A DNA stretch of 11,476 bases, taken from positions 1 through 11,476 of the forward strand of contig DAOUWT010000065.1 in the NCBI GenBank assembly GCA_030666985.1. Direction: 5' to 3'. The notes beneath the pieces are model-generated. The model ran no database searches and was not told the origin of the DNA. It was given only the letters and a program-made list of their open reading frames with translations. Shown piece by piece: positions 1 to 4,725 of this stretch (the first letter of the stretch is position 1; each line of letters begins with the position of its first letter). Position numbers and translations under genes: made by a program. This DNA comes from Chloroflexota bacterium. Its GTDB lineage: Bacteria; Chloroflexota; Anaerolineae; Anaerolineales; UBA11858.

Positions 1-112
1 AGCAAACAAAACATATACGCATGGGGGTCTCCGGGGGGACTAGGGACTAGGTACTAGGGATTAGGGGAGCAAGGGAGCGGGGGAGATTCGCATCCTCTAC
101 TCTACCCTCCTC

Positions 113-148
113 TGCACCCTTTGCACCCTTTGCACCCTCTGCATCCTC
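113..148. repeat. 9-bp tandem repeat, four units (TGCACCCTT)
   Basis: Two exact units of TGCACCCTT (113-121, 122-130) are followed by TGCACCCTC and TGCATCCTC (131-148). A related pyrimidine-rich stretch lies just before it (from about 91). It is a simple sequence array of a different period from the heptamers elsewhere in the window. No function can be read from it. Confidence 0.85.
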
Positions 149-174
149 TTCAAAAGCTTTCCATCATTTGCCAC

Positions 175-203
175 TTGCAACAAACGTGAAGATTCGGTAC
201 ACT
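175..203 (+). promoter_or_regulatory. Putative sigma70-type promoter of recA
   Basis: TTGCAA (175-180) and TACACT (198-203) are separated by 17 nt, each matching 4 of 6 consensus bases. This would start transcription about 25-30 nt before the recA ATG at 239. I saw no convincing LexA-type palindrome (such as GAACnnnnGTTC) over it, so SOS control cannot be read from the sequence. Confidence 0.5.
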
Positions 204-238
204 CAATTATATCAAGTCTTTATCAACAAGGATAAAAG

Positions 239-1168
239 ATGTTAGGGAATTTTGGAGCATTGAGCATGGAAGTTTTCCCGACGGGGTCGCTCAACTTGGA
301 CATCGCTTTGGGCGTGGGGGGACTGCCCCGGGGGCGGATCGCAGAAATTTACGGCCCGCCCGCTTCGGGGAAGACCACCCTTATCCAACACATCATTGCC
401 GAAGCGCAGCGGCGCGGCTTCACATCCGTTTTCGTTGACATGGAGCACAGCCTCTCCCCAGCGTACGCCAAACGCTGCGGCGTAGACGTTGACAATGTGC
501 TCCTGGTCCAACCCCGCACGGGGACAGAAGCTCTCCAAATCATCAAGAGGATGCTGGTATCGGGGGATGTTGATCTTGTGGCGCTAGATTCTGTAGCCGC
601 TCTCGTCTCCAACGCGGAGGCACGCAGCCGCTCCAGCCGTCCCGCCTCTGGGGAGATCAGCCGCATCCTCCCCACCGCGCTGCGCGAACTCTCCCGGGCC
701 TGTAGCCGCAACAACGCCTCTCTGGTTTGCACTAATCAACTGCGAAAAAGGCTCAAGGCCGGGTATGGCGTCTCCGAAACAACTCCTGGGGGATTGAGTA
801 TCAAATTCCACTCTTCTGTCCGCATTGGCCTTGAAATCAAAAAACACCTCCACCATGATGGGGAAATCATTGGCTCAGAGATAGAGGCGCAAGTGACGAA
901 GAATACGGTTTCTCGCCCTTTCAGTAGCGCAATTTTCAATATAGTGTATAATAGGGGCATTCCCAAGAACGGCGACCTGCTGGACTGGGGAAACAAAGAA
1001 AAAATAATTACCCAACACGGCTCTCAGTTGTGGTACGGAGAGCAAAGCCTCGGACAAGGCTGGCGGCAAGCGAAGATTTACTTGGATGACAATCCGGACA
1101 TAGCAGGAAGACTAGAGCAAATGCTCCGGAGCAAATTACTGCCCAAACCGCCTATGTCGATGGCGTAA
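239..1168 (+). CDS. recA: RecA-family recombinase, short divergent form
   Basis: RecA forms ATP-dependent filaments on single-stranded DNA, catalyses strand exchange and triggers LexA cleavage. The core aligns throughout: Walker A GPPASGKTT (residues 39-47), catalytic Glu in MEH (E69, E. coli E96), Walker B VDLVALDSVAAL with D117, the NQ pair (166-167), and an L2-like segment with ETTPGG at 180-185. It differs from a normal RecA of about 340-350 residues. It has 309 residues and lacks the N-terminal helix and linker that dock on the neighbouring subunit: the TGSL core begins at residue 15, against about 45. It also lacks the acidic C-terminal tail, its L1 loop is divergent, and the second Lys of the KNK motif is Thr (K221-N-T223). 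Start: an in-frame TAA lies at 233-235 and AAGGAT precedes ATG239, so no upstream start was missed. The recX neighbour supports recA identity; a RecA-like paralogue is the alternative. Confidence 0.85.
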   Translation: MLGNFGALSMEVFPTGSLNLDIALGVGGLPRGRIAEIYGPPASGKTTLIQHIIAEAQRRGFTSVFVDMEHSLSPAYAKRCGVDVDNVLLVQPRTGTEALQIIKRMLVSGDVDLVALDSVAALVSNAEARSRSSRPASGEISRILPTALRELSRACSRNNASLVCTNQLRKRLKAGYGVSETTPGGLSIKFHSSVRIGLEIKKHLHHDGEIIGSEIEAQVTKNTVSRPFSSAIFNIVYNRGIPKNGDLLDWGNKEKIITQHGSQLWYGEQSLGQGWRQAKIYLDDNPDIAGRLEQMLRSKLLPKPPMSMA

Positions 1169-1430
1169 AATTGATTATTGACCGCGGTGTTGTTTTTAGA
1201 TTTATTTCATCACCCGCGGCCACGACTTCGCAAATACGATCACAGAATCACTTTTAGTGGTTAATAAATTCACTTGCTCTAGGCAAGTTTCACTTAAAAA
1301 ACTTAATGTCAAACCCAGTCGAAAAGAGATTCTCGACTTTAATGTTTGTTTGTATTCATTTAAAAGTTAACCCGACATACAAGTTAATCACTAAGCATTA
1401 GCAAAGATCGTAATAGAGTTCATTTTCACG

Positions 1431-1467
1431 CAGTCGTGGCCCATTGAGGCATGGTCACGGCTGTTTT
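1431..1467 (+). terminator. Terminator-like hairpin between recA and recX
   Basis: CAGTCGTGGCC (1431-1441) pairs with GGTCACGGCTG (1453-1463) as an 11-bp stem including two G-U pairs on the plus-strand RNA. The loop is 11 nt and TTTTATGTTT follows. The shape fits a Rho-independent terminator, but it lies about 260 nt after the recA stop. The left arm can instead pair with 1218-1227, so it may be part of a larger RNA fold. Confidence 0.4.
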
Positions 1468-1499
1468 ATGTTTAAAGCTCAAGAATGAATTCATGAGCT

Positions 1500-1526
1500 A
1501 ATGGGCAAAACCCATTGAAATGGGTT
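1500..1526 (+). promoter_or_regulatory. Mutually exclusive hairpin pair upstream of recX
   Basis: The central CCCATT (1511-1516) can pair backward with AATGGG (1500-1505, loop CAAAA). Alternatively AACCCAT (1509-1515) can pair forward with ATGGGTT (1520-1526, loop TGAA). The two stems share the middle strand and so exclude each other, a layout typical of attenuators or RNA switches. No ligand domain or known riboswitch core was recognised, and regulation of recX is an inference. Confidence 0.3.
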
Positions 1527-1618
1527 ACAGCCTCGGCCATAACGCACTTTAGGCTCCGAATTCATCTGACGGTTTAAATTCTTAAACTGCTTTAAGACAA
1601 TGTCGCGGTGTACATAGT

Positions 1619-2248
1619 ATGTTTAAAATAACTGACATTAAAACGCAAAAACGCGATTCCCAACGTCTTAATGTTTATTTGGATGGGAAGTTCGGTTTTG
1701 GAGTGGCACGGACAGTTGCTCCCTGGCTCAAAATTGGCAAAGAATTAAGCAGCCAAAAAATAGAAGAGCTGCAAGCCAAGGATGAAACCGAGAAAGCTTA
1801 TCAGCGTGCGCTCAATTACCTCAGTTATAGAGAACGCTCCGAGGAAGAGATTCGGTGCAATCTCCGCAAACACGATGTCCCGGATATTGCTATTGAAGAA
1901 GTACTCGAACGTCTGCGGGGCAATACCCTTGTCAGTGACAAACGCTTCGCAGAAAAGTGGGTAGAAAACCGGGCCGCCTTTCATCCCCGCAGCCGCCGGG
2001 CCCTGGCCGTGGAGCTTCGCCAAAAAGGTGTTCCCCGCCTCATTATTGATGAAGTCCTGGCCGAAGTTGACGATCACGATATGGCCTATAAAGTGGCCAA
2101 AAAAAAACTCCGGCGCGTACAAAACTTAGAATGGCCTGAGTTCCGCAAAAAGTTGAACGGCTACCTGGGCCGGCGCGGGTTTTCTTATGGCGTCAGTGCT
2201 GAGGTTGTCAGGCAAGTTTGGGATGAGATTGGTGAACTAGGGGACTAG
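1619..2248 (+). CDS. recX: RecX, regulator of RecA
   Basis: RecX binds RecA filaments and limits or modulates their growth and ATP hydrolysis. The 209-residue product has the classical layout: a short N-terminal beta region (residues 1-55, with NVYLDGKFGFGV) followed by three tandem three-helix RecX repeats. These lie at about 58-105 (ALNYLSYRERSEEEI), 106-150 (DKRFAEKWVENRAAFHPRSRRAL, then KGVP) and 152-205 (YLGRRGFSYGV). The start at 1619 is supported by the N-terminal match to family members, although no clear Shine-Dalgarno sequence precedes it. The downstream edge is odd. The final codons (Leu-Gly-Asp) and the TAG stop fall within the first unit of the heptamer array that fills the space to rny, so the repeat has defined the C-terminus. 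Identity is clear from both sequence and the recA neighbour. Confidence 0.95.
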   Translation: MFKITDIKTQKRDSQRLNVYLDGKFGFGVARTVAPWLKIGKELSSQKIEELQAKDETEKAYQRALNYLSYRERSEEEIRCNLRKHDVPDIAIEEVLERLRGNTLVSDKRFAEKWVENRAAFHPRSRRALAVELRQKGVPRLIIDEVLAEVDDHDMAYKVAKKKLRRVQNLEWPEFRKKLNGYLGRRGFSYGVSAEVVRQVWDEIGELGD

Positions 2249-2465
2249 GGACTAGGAGACTAGGGACTAGGAGACTAGGGGACTAGGGACTAGGAGACTA
2301 GGGACTAGGGACTGGGGACTGGGGACTAGGGACTAGGGACTAAGGACTAGGGACTAAGGACTAGGGACTAGGAGACTAGGGACTAGGGACTGGGGACTAG
2401 GGACTAAGGACTAGGGACTAGGGACTAGGGACTAAGGACTAAGGACTAAGGACTAAGGACTAGGG
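2236..2465. repeat. Heptamer tandem array ACTAGGG, about 32 units
   Basis: There are about 32 consecutive units of ACTAGGG with variants ACTAAGG, ACTGGGG and 8-bp forms ACTAGGAG/ACTAGGGG, with no spacer sequence. It overlaps the last 13 bases of recX, including its TAG stop. The ACTGGGG variant equals the heptamer of the cyanobacterial STRR1 short repeats (CCCCAGT on the other strand). The array is probably grown by slippage or unequal recombination. A role in transcript structure or nucleoid binding is only speculation. Confidence 0.95.
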
Positions 2466-2542
2466 AACTACAAAACCACAGAACTAAGAAACTAAACAAC
2501 TGGGAAACTAAACAACTAAACAACTAAACAAGCGAGGTTACT
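2466..2542. repeat. Second 8-bp tandem array (AACTAAAC) and rny leader
   Basis: After a degenerate stretch (2466-2489) come AACTAAAC, AACTGGGA and three further AACTAAAC units (2490-2529). They lead directly into the rny ribosome binding site GAGG (2534-2537), 5 nt before ATG2543. The repeat is A-rich and shares the ACTA core with the preceding heptamers, so it may derive from them. I saw no separate rny promoter here, so rny may be transcribed through the arrays from upstream. Confidence 0.75.
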
Positions 2543-4093
2543 ATGAGCGGTATACCATTTTTAATCAGTGTATTTTTTACCCTAGCGATAGGTGTAGTAA
2601 TTGGATACTTTGTCAAAAACTATCAGATTATTCAAGAAAACGAGGAAAAAGTAGATAAGGCCAATACCATTCTCAGTGAGGCAGAGAAAGAGGCCGCAAA
2701 AATCGAGAGAGAGGCCGCGAAAATCGAGAAGAGTGCCCAAGACATATCGCTAGAAATTCGTCAAACCGCAGAAAAGGAAACCAGCAGCCGGCGAAAAGAG
2801 CTAGGCCGCTACGAAGAACGCTTACAAAGCCGCAGCGACCAACTAGACCGTCGGGCAGAAAAGCTAGAAAACCGCGAGCACGCCTTGAGCAAACAGCAAA
2901 GCACTCTTGATAAAAAAGCCAACCAGGTGGAAGATATATACGCCGAGGCCTCGAAGCAACTAGAGCAGGTCAGCAACTTAACACGCCAAGAAGCACGCCA
3001 AATCCTATTAGCCCAGGTAGAAGAAGAGACGCGGAACGACATGTCCCGCATTGTGCGTGAGATTGAGGCGGAAGCCCGGGAGGAAGGGGAAGGCAAGGCC
3101 CGCAAACTGATCGCCGATGCCATCCAGCGAGTGGCCTCTGAGCACGTAGACGAGGTGACATCCTCAACGGTGGCGCTCCCCTCGGACGATATGAAGGGCC
3201 GCATCATCGGGCGCAATGGACGCAACATCCGAGCCTTCGAGAAAGCTGCTGGTGTGGACGTGATCGTGGACGACACACCCGAAGCGGTCACTCTCTCCAG
3301 CTTCGACTCAGTCCGCCGCGAGGTGGCCAAGCGGGCCATGGCCAAGCTGGTCATAGATGGGCGCATCCATCCGGCCCACATCGAGGATATCGTCGCTAAA
3401 GAAAAAGAAGATATCGAAAAGGTGATCGTCGAGGCCGGCAAAGAAGCCGCTTACGAAGCCGGTGTCCCTGGCCTCCATCCTGAAATTCTCAAAAAACTAG
3501 GCCGCCTGAAATTCCGAACATCTTACGGCCAAAATCAACTTGCTCACGCCGTGGAAAGTGCGCAGCTCTGCTCCGTACTGGCCGCCGAAATGGGCGCAAA
3601 TGTCGAGATTGCCAAGGCAGGCGGTTTGCTGCACGACTTGGGCAAGGCTATGGATCACAATGTGGAGGGCACTCACGCTCAAATCGGGGCCGAATTTGCC
3701 GCGCGCTACGGAGTCCCGCCCCTGGTGGTCAACGCCATCGCCGCCCATCACCACGAAGCGGAGCAGGAAAGCGTGGAAGCCGTGATCGTGGAAGCGGCGG
3801 ATGCCATCTCAGGGGCGCGGCCCGGGGCCCGGAGGGAGAGCCTGGAGCACTACCTGAAGCGTGTCCGCGCCCTGGAGGATGCCGCCAACTCATTCGACGG
3901 GGTCAAAAACTGCTACGCCCTCCAAGCTGGCCGCGAGGTGCGCATCTTCGTCCGGCCTACAAAAGTTGACGATCTGGCCGCATCCCGTCTGGCCCGCAAA
4001 ATCTCTAAGCAGATCGAGGAGACTATGCAGTATCCGGGCAAAATTAAGGTGACGGTGATACGGGAGACGCGGTCGGTGGAGTATGCTAAGTAG
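2543..4093 (+). CDS. rny: Ribonuclease Y (RNase Y)
   Basis: RNase Y is a membrane-anchored endoribonuclease that starts mRNA decay and processes transcripts. The 516-residue product has the full family layout and normal length. One N-terminal membrane segment (residues about 4-24) is followed by a long charged coiled coil (about 30-200). A KH domain follows, with GRNG (223-226) in the RIIGRNGRNIRAFE motif. Then comes an HD phosphohydrolase domain with metal-binding H335, the HD pair H364-D365 in GGLLHDLGKA, H378, and HHH at 402-404 ahead of a further Asp in the EAADAISGARPGARRE segment. The coiled coil contains a recent-looking 21-bp tandem duplication (2690-2731, encoding EAAKIER/EAAKIEK). 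GAGG lies 5 nt before the ATG. A recA-rny neighbourhood is common in several bacterial phyla. The TAG stop at 4091-4093 begins a new repeat tract. Confidence 0.98.
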   Translation: MSGIPFLISVFFTLAIGVVIGYFVKNYQIIQENEEKVDKANTILSEAEKEAAKIEREAAKIEKSAQDISLEIRQTAEKETSSRRKELGRYEERLQSRSDQLDRRAEKLENREHALSKQQSTLDKKANQVEDIYAEASKQLEQVSNLTRQEARQILLAQVEEETRNDMSRIVREIEAEAREEGEGKARKLIADAIQRVASEHVDEVTSSTVALPSDDMKGRIIGRNGRNIRAFEKAAGVDVIVDDTPEAVTLSSFDSVRREVAKRAMAKLVIDGRIHPAHIEDIVAKEKEDIEKVIVEAGKEAAYEAGVPGLHPEILKKLGRLKFRTSYGQNQLAHAVESAQLCSVLAAEMGANVEIAKAGGLLHDLGKAMDHNVEGTHAQIGAEFAARYGVPPLVVNAIAAHHHEAEQESVEAVIVEAADAISGARPGARRESLEHYLKRVRALEDAANSFDGVKNCYALQAGREVRIFVRPTKVDDLAASRLARKISKQIEETMQYPGKIKVTVIRETRSVEYAK

Positions 4094-4143
4094 GGAATCA
4101 GGAATCAGGGACTAGGGACTAGGGATTAGGGACTAGGGACTAG
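4091..4143. repeat. GGGACTA-type repeat tract after rny
   Basis: The tract begins at the rny stop codon (TAG GGAATCAGGAATCAGGG) and continues as GGGACTA, GGGACTA, GGGATTA, GGGACTA, GGGACTA. It resumes with the same orientation at 4284-4318 in degenerate form after the foldback element. This suggests a single array later interrupted by that element. Confidence 0.85.
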
Positions 4144-4287
4144 TACACGACGGCGGAAGTCCTTGTAGGGTTAATCTGCTTTGCTCTGAGGGGAAGGCCA
4201 CTTCCCCGTACTCCACCCGCAGGATGTGGCCATCCTGCTCGAGCGTAGTGAAACAACCCTCAACGAATTTCCGCCGTGATGTACTAG
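4140..4287. mobile_element. Foldback/MITE-like element with two inner hairpins
   Basis: CTAGTACA (4140-4147) pairs with TGTACTAG (4280-4287), ACGGCGGAA (4150-4158) with TTCCGCCGT (4269-4277), TTG with CAA, and AGGGTT (4167-4172) with AACCCT (4255-4260). Together they make one long stem with small bulges. Inside are two perfect hairpins: GGGGAAG-GCCA-CTTCCCC (4190-4207) and GCAGGATG-TGGC-CATCCTGC (4219-4238). Their loops are exact complements of each other; with flanks the match is GGCCAC/GTGGCC. Heptamer repeat lies on both sides, with CTAG at each end. No transposase is encoded. It could be a non-autonomous element (PATE- or MITE-like) or a structured RNA. The minus strand is open across it, but no ribosome binding site supports a gene. 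Confidence 0.6.
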
Positions 4288-4325
4288 GGACTAGGTGATT
4301 AGGAATCAGGTGACTAGGCAACAAG

Positions 4326-4361
4326 AAAAACCCCTCTCAAGTTGGTTGGAGAGGGGTTTTT
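4326..4361. terminator. Bidirectional Rho-independent terminator
   Basis: AAAAACCCCTCTC (4326-4338) and GAGAGGGGTTTTT (4349-4361) form a perfect 13-bp stem with a 10-nt loop. The stem reads as GC-rich arms followed by a U tract on both strands. It therefore ends rny transcription (plus) and the converging TIR/STAND/radical SAM operon (minus), 40 nt after the last minus-strand stop codon. Confidence 0.92.
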
Positions 4362-4400
4362 GATACCGGGGGCTAAGAATCAAGAAGGTGGGGGAACAGG

Positions 4401-4724
4401 TTAAGGTGCGGGAAGCTCTTGCTCTAAATCCGCTTCGATTTCGGCGATGATGGCCTCATAACGCTCAATGTCTGCTTGGAGTTCGGCTAGACGGGATTCT
4501 TCCATACCAAAAATCATTCCTTGGACATCAATCTGTATCCGCCAATCATCCCGTTTTTCTTCATCCTCGGCTTTGTCGTGCAGGCGCTTAATTATTTCTA
4601 GTTCATAGCGGCACTGCTCTAAGCTGGGAAGGACTTCATGGTCAATTTCTGCTTGAGTGTCAATGATACGCTCTTCGTATTGGGACATAACTTTTTCTTT
4701 GCTACTTTTAGATATTACATTCAT
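4401..4724 (-). CDS. Small charged helical protein, last gene of the operon
   Basis: I do not recognise this 107-residue protein. It is highly charged, rich in Glu, Asp, Ile and Leu, and looks helical throughout with coiled-coil character, especially in the C-terminal half. It has no signal peptide or membrane segment and a single Cys. The start chosen is ATG4724. It lies one base after the radical SAM stop (TGA-A-ATG) with GGAGG (4731-4735) 6 nt upstream, giving clear translational coupling. A longer GTG form from 4742 would overlap the upstream gene, and an internal ATG at 4688 is a weaker alternative. A small gene directly after a radical SAM/SPASM gene suggests a substrate or partner of that enzyme. 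The sequence shows no recognisable leader/core split, FxSxx C-terminus or Cys/aromatic core, so an adaptor or regulatory subunit is equally possible. Confidence 0.8.
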   Translation of the reverse strand: MNVISKSSKEKVMSQYEERIIDTQAEIDHEVLPSLEQCRYELEIIKRLHDKAEDEEKRDDWRIQIDVQGMIFGMEESRLAELQADIERYEAIIAEIEADLEQELPAP

Positions 4725-4725
4725 T

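Larger units (their letters stand above)
1..238. other. Intergenic region upstream of recA with short tandem repeats
   Basis: No gene is visible here. Positions about 37-66 carry a few copies of the GGGACTA-type heptamer that recurs at 2236-2465, 4094-4143 and after 4284. A separate 9-bp array follows at 113-148, and the last about 60 bases hold the recA promoter and ribosome binding site. Reading frames are short and interrupted, so this is non-coding repeat-rich spacer. Confidence 0.7.
1169..1618. other. 450-bp recA-recX gap rich in inverted repeats
   Basis: There is no coding frame of interest. The region contains several potential stem-loops: CCGCGG arms at 1182-1187/1214-1219; ACTTGC/GCAAGT at 1272-1288; AGTCGA/TCGACT at 1317-1338 followed by TTTAATGTTT; an 11-bp stem at 1431-1463; a near-palindrome at 1476-1499; two competing hairpins at 1500-1526; and CGGTTTAA/TTAAACTG at 1570-1589. 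In addition GGCCACGACT (1218-1227) is exactly complementary to AGTCGTGGCC (1432-1441), which could close a large domain. It may hold the recA terminator, a recX leader or a small RNA. No known RNA family was recognised. Confidence 0.5.

Noticed and set aside
175..238. LexA/SOS box upstream of recA
   Set aside because: I saw no GAACnnnnGTTC-like or CTG-CAG palindrome convincing enough to call; lineage-specific LexA sites cannot be excluded.
1169..1618. tmRNA, RNase P RNA, SRP RNA or 6S RNA in the recA-recX gap
   Set aside because: None of the conserved core sequences of these RNAs was seen; only generic inverted repeats support an RNA.
2236..2529. CRISPR array or telomere-like repeat
   Set aside because: The units are 7-8 bp with no spacers and no cas genes nearby. 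TTAGGG/CTAGGG similarity to telomeres is superficial and the array is internal between two bacterial genes.
4140..4287. Complete insertion sequence
   Set aside because: It is only about 148 bp with no transposase frame; at most it is a non-autonomous element.
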